Of a stretch of DNA of 64,000 nucleotides, positions 18,147-26,696 are shown one piece after another (positions within the stretch are counted from its first letter, which is position 1; the number at the start of each line of letters is the position of its first letter). Position numbers and translations under genes: made by a program. The notes below the pieces were generated by a model, which saw only the letters and a list, made by a program, of their open reading frames with translations, searched no databases and had not been told where the DNA came from. The DNA lies in NCBI GenBank assembly GCA_021654635.1, contig AP025179.1, positions 2,852,001-2,916,000 on the forward strand. Direction: 5' to 3'. The stretch comes from Mycobacterium kiyosense. Lineage in GTDB: Bacteria > Actinomycetota > Actinomycetes > Mycobacteriales > Mycobacteriaceae.

Positions 18147-18285
18147 TGACAGTTTGATTCAGGACCGGTGTGACGGCCTGATTCAGGACCACCTTCTTTC
18201 AGACCGGTGTGTTGTGACGGTTTGATTCAGGACCACCCTCGACGGTTGGCGTGTCGATTATTGGCTCGCTGTCGGAGGGTTCCGG

Positions 18286-19958
18286 ATGGGAAGTCGTGTG
18301 GAGCTGTTCGCCCAGATACGTAGGGACGCCCGGGTCGAGGGTTTGGGTATTCGGGCGCTTGCTCGTAAGTACAAGGTTGGCCGGGATACGGTCCGGCACG
18401 CGTTGGCGAATCCGGAGCCGCCGAGGCGGAAGACACCGGTGCGGGAGTCGCCGAAACTGGGCCCGCTCAAACCTGCGATTGATGCGATGCTGCGGACCGA
18501 TCTGGATGCGCCCGCAAGCAACGCCACACTGCGACAAGGATTTGCAATCGTCTGGCCGATGAACACGGCGTTGAGGATGTGTCGTATTCGTCGGTGCGTG
18601 ACTATGTCCGGGTCCGTCGTGCGGAGATCATCGCCGAGTCCGGTAAGCAGGCGCAGGAAGCGTTCGTGCCGCAGGAACACCCGCCCGGCGCTGAAGCTGA
18701 GGTTGATTTCGGCGAGGTTCACGTCATCCTCGCTGGTGTCAGAACCCGCTGCTACATGTTCGTTTTCCGAATGTCGATGTCCGGCAAGGCAGTCCATCGG
18801 GTGTATGCGACTCAGTCGCAGGAGGCGTTCCTCGAAGGCCACATCGAAGCATTCGACGTGATCGGCGGCACCGGTGCGCCATATCCGCTACGACAACTTG
18901 AAGTCTGCGGTCACCTCGGTGGTGTTCGGCCGCGGTCGGGGCAGGGTCGAGAACGACCGGTGGGTGCTGTTCAGATCGTTCTACGGGTTCGACCCGTTCT
19001 ACTGCCAGCCGGGAGTGAAAGGCGCCCACGAGAAAGGCGGAGTCGAGGGCGAGATCGGACGTTTCCGCCGCACCTGGCTCACGCCCATGCCGGAAGTGGA
19101 CTCGCTGTCAGAGCTCAACGACTACATCCGCCGCTGCGAAGCACGTGAGGATCATCGGCGGGTCACCGGCCGGCTGCACACCGTGGGCCAGGACTTCCAG
19201 ACCGAACGAGAACATCTCGCCGCTCTGCCTGCCGAGCGGTTCGACCCGGGCTGGTGCTGCATCCACGGGTGGACCGGTCGGCGCTGATCACGGCGCGGTC
19301 GGCGAAGTACTCGGTTCCCGCCCGGTTGATCGGACGCAAAGTCAGGGTGTCGCTGCGGGCCTCGGAGTTGGTCGTCTTCGACGGCCGCACTATCGCCGCA
19401 CGCCATGAACGCGTCACGACCCGCAACGGGCAATCGATCAACCTCGACCACTATCTGGAGGTGTTGCACTGCAAACCCGGCGCGTTGCCCGGCTCCACCG
19501 CGCTTGCTCAGGCCCGCGCCGCCGGCACTTTCACCGCAGCGCACGAGGCGTTCTGGCAGCAGGCCCGCCGCGTCGACGGCGATGCTGGCGGGACTCGCTC
19601 GCTAATCGACGTGCTGCTGCTGCACCGCAGCATGCGCGCTACCGATGTGATCGCCGGGATCCACGCCGCCCTGTCGGTCGGTGCCGTTTCAGCGGATGTG
19701 GTCGCGGTCGAAGCACGCCTGCATGCCGCCGGTGGTGGTCTCGAATCAGACCGTCACGCCGGTAACCATGCCAATACCGTCGATTACCGGGTCGTCAGTC
19801 TGACCCAGCGCCGCCTGGCTGATCCAGCGACCGTGATCGCCGGCCTGCCACCCGACACCCGGCCGCTGCCTGACGTCGCGGCCTACGACGAGCTGCTCCA
19901 ACGCAGACCCCCAACACCGCCACCCGGTGACGGAATGGAAGGAACGACTGGATCATGA
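18286..19958 (+). pseudogene. istA: istA: IS21 transposase, three frameshifts
   Basis: The transposase is spread over three frames. Part 1 has the HTH (GIRALARKYKVGRDTVRHAL). At the CCC run 18511-18513 the frame changes, giving SYSSVRDYVRVRR and the catalytic-core strand AEVDFGEVHVIL. At GG 18873-18874 it returns to HIRYDNLKSAV and GVKGAHEKGGVEGEIG. At GGG 19248-19250 it changes again to LHPRVDRSALI through the end. Each break is cured by adding or removing one base of a homopolymer. The stop overlaps the istB start (ATGA). As read it cannot make an active transposase. Confidence 0.85.
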
Positions 19959-20778
19959 GCACGGCCACGAAAGTCACCAACACCCTGCGCCGCCAACGCG
20001 GGATGACCCCACAAGCGGCCCAAGCCGCCGTCGATTCCGCATGCCGACGCCTGCGGTTGCCGACCGTGCGTGCGGTGATCGACGAAGCAGTGAAAGTCGC
20101 CGAGCGTGAACAGCTCACCTACCACGGCTTCCTCGCCGAACTGCTCCTGGCCGAATGCGATGACCGGGACCGCCGATCCACCTTGCGGCGAGTCGCAGCG
20201 GCCGGGTTTCCACGTCAGAAATGGTTGGGCGACTTCGATTTCGACGCCAACCCAAACATCAACGCCGCCACCGTACATACCGTCGCCCAAGGCGATTGGA
20301 TACGCCGAGGCGACCCGCTCTGCCTGATCGGCGACTCGGGCACCGGCAAGTCCCACCTGCTCATTGGTGTGGGCACCGCCGCCGCCGAGCAAGGCTTCCG
20401 CGTCCGCTACACACTGGCGACCAAACTGGTCAACGAACTCGTCGAGGCCGCCGATGAAAAGCAACTCGCCCGCACGATCGCCCGCTACGGCCGCGTCGAT
20501 CTTTATGTATCGACGAACTCGGCTACATGGAACTCGACCGCCGGGGCGCGGGTTGCTGTTCCAAGTACTCACTGAACGCGAGGAAAAGGCGTCAGTAGCC
20601 ATCGCATCTCCACGAGTTTCTCCGGCTGGACCAAAACCTTCACCGACCCCCGACTCTGCGCCGCGATCGTCGACCGACTCACCTTCCACGGCACCATCAT
20701 CGAAACCGGCACCACCTCATACCGGCTCAGCCATACCCGCGGTAGCAGCTCGCGATCACAGCCTACGAAGACGCCTGA
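19955..20778 (+). pseudogene. istB: istB: IS21 helper ATPase, frameshifted
   Basis: AAA+ ATPase helper of IS21 transposition. The first 180 residues or so are intact, with Walker A CLIGDSGTGKSHLLIG. The frame is lost at the TTT run 20502-20504, after which the expected CIDELGYMELDRRGA is found one frame over, and again near 20545, where the LLFQVLTEREEKASVA segment continues in another frame. A further change near 20610 precedes FSGWTKTFTDPRLCAA. The 3' end is therefore approximate; TGA 20776 is one plausible end. Confidence 0.8.
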
Positions 20779-20844
20779 GCCACCACCTCCTCGCCGAGGT
20801 GGTCCCGAATCAAGCCGTCACAGTGGTCCTGAGTCAGGTTGACA

Positions 20845-21563
20845 TAGAGACCCCCGCGCCCTCATACACCCAGATCGAGTTCGCACAAGTCGCGGACAAG
20901 AAAGAGAGCTCCAGCCGAAGCAGATCCTTGCTCTTCGTCGCACTCGGGATCGCCGTCGCAACCAGCCGTGGCGTCTCCACCCTCTTCGTGCCAGAGAACG
21001 GATTCACCAGCCTGAACCTGCCACTGCATCCCAACCGGGCCGGTGCGCTCTCCACGCGCTCCACCCACCCCGAAACCTTCTACCGAGTCAACGCGCTCCT
21101 TCAGGCGATCGACCTTGCAGTAACGGTGACTAACCCCTTCGCCTCATATACCAAAGGTGAAGAGATGCGCCTCGTCGCTGATAGCCACCCACCGAGCGGC
21201 TGGGATCGCGTCGCAGGACTCACGGTCTCATGCAGCAAGCTGGACGGCGCTCGGATCAAGGGTGGCAACTCCACCCTCAACTGTGGCCTTTGCTACGCGT
21301 GTATCACCCGTCGTGGCGCATTCATCGCGGCCGGCGTCGACGACCCGACCATCTACCTGTCCAACGAACTCACAGGAGACGCGCGCCTTGAACTCCTGGA
21401 ACGGCGCTATAGCGACCGGGCCGCAATCTCCTACGCGACAACCCGCGGTATCGACGACGACGCGATTGACGCAGGCACCTGGCCCCCAGACGCCGACCTC
21501 GACCAGATCAGCGAACTCGCCCGCCGCGGGCTTGCCGAACTCGGGAAAGTGGCCCTGACGTGA
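20845..21563 (+). pseudogene. qatC: qatC 3' part: QueC-like C-terminal half with zinc motif
   Basis: Right of the insertion the frame continues IETPAPSYTQIEFAQVADKK and runs without further breaks to TGA 21561-21563. It holds SCSKLDGARIKGG and the Cys cluster NCGLCYACITRRGAF, the zinc site of the QueC fold. Joining 18146 directly to 20845 gives GTG-GCT-ATA-GAG, that is V-A-I-E, in frame. The pre-insertion gene is thus recoverable at about 430 residues. Its stop overlaps the qatD start by GTGA. Any upstream reading in the same frame within the IS is not part of this gene. Confidence 0.83.
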
Positions 21564-22315
21564 CCGGCTCCATCCTCCCCGCATTGGACGCGCACGCCCA
21601 CATCGCACCGGACGTCACGCCAGCACAGATCGCGGCGCTCGGGCAGTCCGTGGTCTTCGCGATGACTCGAAGCCTGCACGAAGCTCGCCAAGTCCGGAAC
21701 CGACGAGAGACTGCACTTGTCTGGGGGATCGGTGTCCACCCCGGCGTAGCGATAGCACGCGAGGCATGGGATTCGGAGCAGTTCACTGATCTCCTTGGCT
21801 CTTTCGCATTGGTCGGTGAGATCGGTCTGGACCGTCGTGGCGGTGACATGGCGCGGCAGCGCTCGATATTTAAGGAGCTGCTGAGTATCGTCCGTGACGA
21901 ACCGGTGCTGCTCTCCATCCATAGCAGCGGTGTCGCAACCGAGGTTGTCGAGCACCTCCACGACGCCGACATGCGCGGCGCGATCCTGCATTGGTTTAAC
22001 GGTGATGCCACCGACGTCGCACGCGCCCTCGAAGCCGACGCCTACTTCTCGGTTAACGCTGCGATGTCCGAAGACCAGATCCGGCTGCTGCCCCCTGAAA
22101 GGGTCCTGTGCGAGACGGACTTTCCTGCTCGCAAGGTCCGCGCTCGTAAACCCGCCGACATACAACGAATCGAACAGCGCCTGAGCCAGTTCTGGAACAA
22201 GACACCCGAAGAAGTCCGCGCCCAAACCTGGTGGAACCTCCGCACCCTGTGTGAACAATCCGGAGCCATCGAACGACTCCCGGAGTCTGTTGCAGACACC
22301 CTCCTCTACCTATAG
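21560..22315 (+). CDS. qatD: QatD: TatD-like metal-dependent hydrolase of the Qat system
   Basis: A 251-residue TatD-family amidohydrolase-fold protein, intact. Metal ligands are visible: DAHAHIAPD (HxH), GEIGLDRRGGD (Glu), SIHSSG and ILHWFNGD (His), CETDFPA (Asp). TatD proteins are metal-dependent deoxyribonucleases; in Qat the member is needed for antiphage protection. The GTG start overlaps the qatC stop by four bases. It is a little shorter than housekeeping TatD (about 260) and lacks its usual C-terminal extension. It is the last gene of the operon. Confidence 0.87.
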   Translation: MTGSILPALDAHAHIAPDVTPAQIAALGQSVVFAMTRSLHEARQVRNRRETALVWGIGVHPGVAIAREAWDSEQFTDLLGSFALVGEIGLDRRGGDMARQRSIFKELLSIVRDEPVLLSIHSSGVATEVVEHLHDADMRGAILHWFNGDATDVARALEADAYFSVNAAMSEDQIRLLPPERVLCETDFPARKVRARKPADIQRIEQRLSQFWNKTPEEVRAQTWWNLRTLCEQSGAIERLPESVADTLLYL

Positions 22316-22350
22316 GGCCCATGGGCCATCAGTGGCCCACTCCCTGCCAG

Positions 22351-22421
22351 GAATACGGCGCAATCGAATATGGCCGGGTTACTAGCAGAGTCAAATTAGA
22401 TTGCCCTGCAATTGGTTTCGC
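22351..22421 (+). repeat. two-block repeat, copy A (after qatD)
   Basis: Block 1 (22351-22390) starts GAATACGGCGCAATCGAATA and continues TGGCCGGGTTACTAGCAGAG. Block 2 (22400-22421) reads ATTGCCCTGCAATTGGTTTC. Copies B and C share both blocks, in the same orientation and with nearly the same spacing (49, 47 and 47 bases between block starts). It lies 35 bases after the qatD stop. Confidence 0.7.
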
Positions 22422-22589
22422 AGAATGCTAACTACCGCACCTTTGCAGATTCCCAGGGTACGTTGACATGGATGAGAACACCAGCCGCGATAGGGCTCCG
22501 CCCCCGGCACGGCACCCCGGGCAAGGTCTGCGACAGCCAAAAGGGTTCTTCGGCTTTTGGTTTCGAGCGCGGGCGCTGTCGAGCCAGCA

Positions 22590-23585
22590 TCACTGCGGCG
22601 GTGATGATTTCCGCCAGGGTGGTATGCCTGTCTGTCCATACAGCGCACGCTGTAGGCGGCCGAGTGCAGGCCGCGGCGTCTCGTTGTGGTATTCCCGATA
22701 CACGCCGAAAGCCACCAACACGTTACCCATGAATTTGCTGTCGTCATCGAGGCCCTTCGTTCCCTCATCGAGGTAGTCGTGCATCGTTTCGCCAGTTGCC
22801 CCTTCTGCGAGACGCTTATTGATCTCGCGGTACATCATCAGAGCCCATGAGGCACTAATTCGCGCGCGATGTCGATGCAGCCAGAGTTCACGGAACACTC
22901 TGAGTTCGGGCGTGACGTCGACATCGGTGAAGTAAGTGGAGGCGCCTGCGGGGATCTTCCAAGCCGAACGTCGCTTCGACCGGGTGGCCCATTTGCGGCC
23001 TACCGCGTGGGCTGATCCTCGTACAGTGATTGCGCCGGCGCGGGTGCCGTGTTCGTGGGCGGCGAGAGCGGGCCACAGGTAGAGCTCTGCAGTAATGTGT
23101 CCGCCCGGCTCCAGCCGGATGGGGTTCGCCAGGTCGGGCGTCAGATCCTTCGGATCGGTTTCCTTTTGGAGGAACTGCCACGTCTGGATGGTTGAACGCC
23201 GTCGCCGTGGGGTCCAGCGATAGCGGCGCCGGACCTCGTAAGAGATGTTCTCGACCGACACCGCTGTGCGGCCCACGTTGGTGACCCTTATTCGGCCGTA
23301 CTCAATGCCGAAGGGCGACATGTCGTTCATGCCGGATCTTGCAATGTCTGTGAAGGCGGGCCGTCCACGACCGGTCGTGCTCCACGTTTGCCGCCCACCT
23401 TCGTCGGCGTAGCAGAACACCAGCTGCACCTTGAGCCGCGCTCCCGAGAGCTTGTACAGGGCGAGATTGGCCAGGAAACCGAGGAGCGCCACGGTCGCGC
23501 TGCATATCGAGACGACGAGTGCGGCGATTGATAGTCCGCTAACGGGATCAGCCACGCTACGTAAGCCTAGGTCGCCGGCGGCCAC
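22590..23585 (-). CDS. membrane-anchored protein of unknown function
   Basis: A 331-residue protein with one N-terminal membrane helix (about residues 17-42, IAALVVSICSATVALLGFLA), then a soluble region. The middle (residues 90-200) looks beta-rich (YGRIRVTNVGRTAVSVENIS), Arg-rich in places. The last 90 residues are helical. I do not recognise a family. It is transcribed toward qatD and lies between repeat copies A and B, as if it were its own cargo module. GTG 23585 is the longest start; GTG 23555, next to the helix, is an alternative. Confidence 0.6.
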   Translation of the reverse strand: MAAGDLGLRSVADPVSGLSIAALVVSICSATVALLGFLANLALYKLSGARLKVQLVFCYADEGGRQTWSTTGRGRPAFTDIARSGMNDMSPFGIEYGRIRVTNVGRTAVSVENISYEVRRRYRWTPRRRRSTIQTWQFLQKETDPKDLTPDLANPIRLEPGGHITAELYLWPALAAHEHGTRAGAITVRGSAHAVGRKWATRSKRRSAWKIPAGASTYFTDVDVTPELRVFRELWLHRHRARISASWALMMYREINKRLAEGATGETMHDYLDEGTKGLDDDSKFMGNVLVAFGVYREYHNETPRPALGRLQRALYGQTGIPPWRKSSPPQ

Positions 23586-23660
23586 TTCTTCGCAAAGGAA
23601 ATCCGTGTACCGCTCACGCGTCGCGGATGTCTACCTAGTCGCGCTCTGGCTGGACGCGCA

Positions 23661-23672
23661 CCCCCCCCCCCC
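23661..23672. repeat. 12-base C homopolymer upstream of the membrane-protein gene
   Basis: An uninterrupted run of twelve C on the plus strand (G on the coding strand of the membrane protein), 76 bases upstream of its first possible start. Tracts of this length are prone to slippage in vivo and to miscounting in sequencing. Confidence 0.9.
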
Positions 23673-23835
23673 TCGTTCGCCATCGCCGCGTCCAGATTGA
23701 CCGGGTAGGCACCTCAGCAAACCACCGAACCACGCCCCGCTCCACACGATGCACCGGAACACGTGTCGCAACGATTATGTGCGGACGGGGCCTCTACCCC
23801 GCTGCGCCCTCAGGCGCCCGCGACTAATACCGGAG

Positions 23836-23908
23836 GAATACGGCGGAATCGTATATGGCGGGTTACCAGTAAAGTATGCCGTATTACCCTGTGTTACATC
23901 GGTTTTCG
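23836..23908 (+). repeat. two-block repeat, copy B
   Basis: Block 1 (23836-23873) starts GAATACGGCGGAATCGTATA and continues TGGCGGGTTACCAGTAAA. Block 2 (23883-23908) starts ATTACCCTGTGTTACATCGG. It lies between the membrane-protein gene and the MazEF-like module, in the same orientation as copies A and C. Confidence 0.7.
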
Positions 23909-24066
23909 ATACCGGCCGTACTGAGAGGGCCCTTTGTCGGATGGCACGGTGATTGGGATTTGGGCGAGGTCTACGGTCTCTTCAGATCGTTGACTGCAAC
24001 AGCCATTGCAGCAGTGTACGACGTTTTGTAAGACGACCGCTGGATCCGACCACCGTCGACACTGCG

Positions 24067-24402
24067 CTAGAGATCCAAGACGAAGCGCAGTGCTTGGTCA
24101 ATGGCTTGCATCTGCTCTGGACTAAGCATTCCCTGGCGAGATGACAGTCGTTCGATGGAGACCACTCGCAACTGGTCGCAGCGTGCGTATGAAGTGTGGT
24201 CCAGCCCGCTGCTCGCCGGCTCGAGTTCGATGTGACTTCGCAGGCCGTAACCAGCGGTGGTGATCGGGACTACGACCACCAGACCGCCCGGTCCGTTGTT
24301 GAGGATGTCGACCGATACCACCACCGCCGGGCGGCGAAAGGCTGGCTCGCGCCCGACCGGTTGACCGAGGTCGACGTGATAGACCTCCCCCCGCCAGATC
24401 AA
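24067..24402 (-). CDS. MazF/PemK-type toxin
   Basis: A 111-residue MazF-fold toxin. It begins IWRGEVYHVDLGQPVGRE, then RPAVVVSVDILN and VVVPITTA, the beta-barrel core, and ends with helix QMQAIDQALRFVLDL. It should be an mRNA interferase. TTG 24402 was chosen as start because it overlaps the antitoxin stop (TTGA) and places RGEV at the canonical position; the longer open frame runs back into the antitoxin. It is distinct in sequence from the module at 2.1 kb. Confidence 0.88.
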   Translation of the reverse strand: MIWRGEVYHVDLGQPVGREPAFRRPAVVVSVDILNNGPGGLVVVVPITTAGYGLRSHIELEPASSGLDHTSYARCDQLRVVSIERLSSRQGMLSPEQMQAIDQALRFVLDL

Positions 24403-24632
24403 GCCAATGCGTCCCACTCGTGGCGCTCTGCGAGGTATTGCTCCCACAGTTCAGGGTCGCTGCGCAGGCGCTGGTAGTCCCCATTGAGCCCTCGCAGGAA
24501 CTCCTGCCTCTCCAAAGCGTCGATGGCTGCGTGGACGACGTCGACGACGGTGGTTTGACGAGCTTTGGCCAGAGATTGCAGTCGCTCAGAATCGGGTCGG
24601 CGGACTCGGACTGTTGTGGTTTCTGCAGCCAT
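24399..24632 (-). CDS. ribbon-helix-helix antitoxin of the MazF-like toxin
   Basis: A 77-residue protein. The N-terminal ETTTVRVRRPDSERLQSLAK strand-helix and the second helix TVVDVVHAAIDALERQEF fit an RHH/Arc-type DNA-binding dimer. The C-terminus (DYQRLRSDPELWEQYLAER) is a toxin-binding tail. ATG 24632 is preferred over an upstream Met because the RHH strand starts right after it. Overlap with the toxin implies coupled translation. Autorepression is expected for the family. Confidence 0.83.
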   Translation of the reverse strand: MAAETTTVRVRRPDSERLQSLAKARQTTVVDVVHAAIDALERQEFLRGLNGDYQRLRSDPELWEQYLAERHEWDALA

Positions 24633-24771
24633 GGAACCAGTGTAGACGAATTGTAGACCAGGCACATGAGGCCGTCATGATCCCCGTTGGCCGCGGACCC
24701 GTTTCGCGGGTCGTGACACTTTGACGCGCCGCGTTCTGTTCGACGAACACCGCGTTGAGCACGGATTGGAC

Positions 24772-25284
24772 TCACCTGGTGAAGAGCAATCGTTGAATGG
24801 CTGCCGCGTGCCGATGGAGCTGCCACAGGTTCGCAGCGAATCCGGCACCGAGGACGATCGTTGCCGTGCCCCACAGGCCGACGTTGAGCCCGCTGATGTA
24901 CGCGAAGACGATCACGACCATGTTCAGCAAGAGGGTGATTGCCGCAGTGATACTGCCCGGATTCCACGCCTTCACCCGTGCGGCGAATACCAAGTGGCCG
25001 ACAAGGTGGATTGAGTTCAGGGTGGCGAGCGCGATGATGACCGCAAGCGCCCCCGCCCACACTGCGGCGGCGAGGACCAAGCAGAACAGGATGATCTCCT
25101 CGCCGATCATGACCGCGATCGCTTCAGTCGACGGATAGGACGCTTGCCGCCGAATCCAAATGTCCTGGGCGAATCGAGGATCGTCGCGGTGGCGATCGAT
25201 CCAGGGGCGGATTCGGATGATCTCTTCGAATTCGTGCACCACGAAGAGAGCCATTACCCAGAACGCCGCAGCTCCGATGCCCAT
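24772..25284 (-). CDS. HXXEE-domain membrane protein
   Basis: A 170-residue membrane protein with four or five hydrophobic helices (VMALFVVHEFEEI; EEIILFCLVLAAAVWAGALA; ITAAITLLLNMVVIVFAYIS; TATIVLGAGFAANL). The first helix carries HEFEE, the signature of the HXXEE family, and a second His lies in HLVGHLVF. The conserved His/Glu residues inside the membrane suggest a metal-dependent activity, but the family role is not established. It sits on the same strand as, and upstream of, the MazEF-like pair. Confidence 0.8.
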   Translation of the reverse strand: MGIGAAAFWVMALFVVHEFEEIIRIRPWIDRHRDDPRFAQDIWIRRQASYPSTEAIAVMIGEEIILFCLVLAAAVWAGALAVIIALATLNSIHLVGHLVFAARVKAWNPGSITAAITLLLNMVVIVFAYISGLNVGLWGTATIVLGAGFAANLWQLHRHAAAIQRLLFTR

Positions 25285-25652
25285 TATGTTCTCCCTTCCC
25301 TACCTGCCGGCCGAATCATTCGCGCGGGAAAGTGACGTCCCTGGAACGGCTCACGAGGACGCGGAGGCTGCACGAGCTGCGACGGCACCCGCCCGAGGAC
25401 AAGGCCGAAGTCGCGCGGCGACAACATGCTGAAGAGCAGGCACGGGCGAAGGCTCTCGAGCTCGCCGGCCACGAGGTAGCGGCTGGCAGGCCCATTTGGT
25501 GCTGGCGTGGCAGGTGCAGGTAACGCGAGACGCCGCCTAGCCCGCCAAAGCCTGGCACAACCGAATACGCGGAAATCGAATATGCAGGGTTAACGGTAAA
25601 CCACCGCAGATTGTACTGCGCGCCAATGGGTTTCACTTCCGCCTGCCCCGAT
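25285..25652. other. intergenic region with repeat copy C
   Basis: About 370 bases. An open frame at 25332-25523 (plus strand, 63 residues, helical and rich in Arg, Glu and Ala) has no clear ribosome site and matches nothing I know; it may be a remnant. The right half holds copy C of the two-block repeat. Confidence 0.4.
25563..25636 (+). repeat. two-block repeat, copy C
   Basis: Block 1 (25563-25600) starts GAATACGCGGAAATCGAATA and continues TGCAGGGTTAACGGTAAA. Block 2 (25610-25636) starts ATTGTACTGCGCGCCAATGG. Same orientation and spacing as copy B. It lies between the HXXEE gene and the VapBC module, just beyond the toxin stop at 25653. Confidence 0.7.
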
Positions 25653-26078
25653 CTAACTGATACTGCCCCGTTCCAACACCCACCGATGCTGGAGGGGCAA
25701 GACCTCGGCAGCGATCTCGAAATCAGCGTCGTAGTGGAGCAGTGTCACGTCATGGGCGTGGGCAAGGGTGGCGATCAGGAGGTCCGCCATGCCGACGGCA
25801 CGATGCCGACCGGTGCTGGCCAGCGACCGCTGCGCATCCAACGCCGCCCGCCAGTGTTCATCATCGGTCGGCAGGAATTCGTATGCGAGGCGGCGATCTG
25901 ACCACAACTGCGCGTAGTCCGCGGCGGTCCGGGCGCTAGAGAGTGCCTCAGCATCGAGTTGAGCGGTGGTTGCAACCAATCCGGCCTCGATAAGCGGAGC
26001 GAGCCGGTCGGCAACCTCGGGGTGTGTCATCCGTGCTGCGGCACTGGTGTCGATGAGATACCGCGCCACTACCGCCAC
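25653..26078 (-). CDS. VapC-type PIN-domain toxin
   Basis: A 141-residue PIN ribonuclease. The acidic residues of the active site are visible: Asp in RYLIDTSA, Glu in LDAEALSS, Asp in VGMADLLIATLA and Asp in LLHYDADFE. Such toxins cleave tRNA or rRNA. The GTG start at 26076-26078 overlaps the antitoxin end by ten bases. It is intact and of normal length. Its product should be held inactive by the upstream VapB. Confidence 0.9.
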   Translation of the reverse strand: MAVVARYLIDTSAAARMTHPEVADRLAPLIEAGLVATTAQLDAEALSSARTAADYAQLWSDRRLAYEFLPTDDEHWRAALDAQRSLASTGRHRAVGMADLLIATLAHAHDVTLLHYDADFEIAAEVLPLQHRWVLERGSIS

Positions 26079-26275
26079 ACATCACCTCGTTTACCAGGGT
26101 CCGCCATCTCCCCCATGCCGCCGGCCTTTAACCATGCGACCTGGCGCGCGCGAGCAGACGCCGCAGCCGCCAGTTGCAGCGCGATGCGGACGGTATCCGA
26201 TACGCCCGACGTCTTAAGTTCGTTCTGCGCGGCGGCCAACAGGTCGTCATCGAGGTCAATCAAGCGCTTCGTCAT
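26069..26275 (-). CDS. VapB-type antitoxin
   Basis: A 68-residue protein that starts MTKRLIDLDDDLLAAAQNEL, a VapB signature in which the N-terminal strand-helix binds DNA, followed by TSGVSDTVRIALQLAAA. The C-terminal part (WLKAGGMGEMADPGKR) would contact the PIN toxin. An AT-rich stretch with TATATA elements lies just upstream (26285-26325), a likely promoter and operator. Confidence 0.88.
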   Translation of the reverse strand: MTKRLIDLDDDLLAAAQNELKTSGVSDTVRIALQLAAAASARARQVAWLKAGGMGEMADPGKRGDVWR

Positions 26276-26330
26276 CTCGACACCCCATGCATATATACGA
26301 ATCGCGATTTGAGTATATACTCGCGCGTCA

Positions 26331-26645
26331 TCAGGCGACTACGCCAACCCACGGGATCAGCCGTCCGCGAATCTCGTTGGTGCACTGAGTCTTTGCCTTG
26401 ATAGCCGATCTCCGAGCTACTCGCAGGCAGCGGACGGACGCCACGATGCCGTCTCGGGATTTCGGCACGTCAGCCCGATCAGAGGCCGCCGCTTGGGCTG
26501 CCACGTAGGCGTCGACGGAATCAGACTTGCCGTTGCCGCGCCGTGTTGCGCGGTCGGGACGGTTGACCTCAAGCGCCGCCAGTCCCGTGAACGTGTCGTG
26601 TCGCGTGCCCTGCCTCAATCTGGTTGCCGGTCTTGGCTGAAGCAA
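26331..26645 (-). pseudogene. remnant of an IS110-family transposase
   Basis: A fragment of about 100 residues reading LEVNRPDRATRRGNGKSDSV, then DAYVAAQAAASDRADVPKSRDG. This is the stretch that follows the first catalytic acidic residues in IS110 DEDD transposases. The catalytic N-terminus and the whole C-terminal transposase domain are absent. The upstream sequence (26585-26645) has lost similarity. It is a relic between two VapBC modules and indicates past insertion and deletion here. Confidence 0.75.
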
Positions 26646-26696
26646 CCTGGCGGTCGCGGAATCTCGCGCTTCGTCTCACTGTATTTGGCGGCCCAT

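Larger units (their letters stand above)
18147..20844 (+). mobile_element. IS21-family insertion sequence (istA-istB), inserted in qatC
   Basis: About 2.7 kb. The outer ends match as inverted repeats over about 45 bases with interruptions: left TGACAGTTTGATTCAGGACC, right (reverse complement) TGTCAACCTGACTCAGGACC, each followed by TGTGACGG and then GATTC and GGACCACC. The left end has further internal copies of the GATTCAGGACCACC unit (to about 18237), the multiple terminal repeats typical of IS21. It begins TG and ends CA. The gene order istA-istB with an ATGA overlap confirms the family. No flanking target duplication is visible: the left flank ends GGCTA, the right flank begins TAGAG. Confidence 0.88.
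23586..24066. other. intergenic region with poly-C tract and repeat copy B
   Basis: About 480 bases with no gene I can support. It contains a 12-base C run (23661-23672) and copy B of the two-block repeat (23836-23908). Base composition is more AT-rich around 23830-23920 than in neighbouring genes. Confidence 0.5.

Noticed and set aside
21560..22315. qatD taken as the housekeeping TatD deoxyribonuclease
   Set aside because: Its four-base overlap with the QueC-like gene and position after KAP and QatB fit Qat; no metG or ksgA neighbour, the usual housekeeping context, is present.
24696..24712. Short hairpin (GACCCG / CGGGTC) between HXXEE and antitoxin genes as a terminator
   Set aside because: Six-base stem with no T tract on either strand; too weak to call in this GC content.
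22351..25636. CRISPR array formed by the repeated elements A, B and C
   Set aside because: Copies are about 1.5 kb apart, imperfect and without regular spacers; no cas gene is present.
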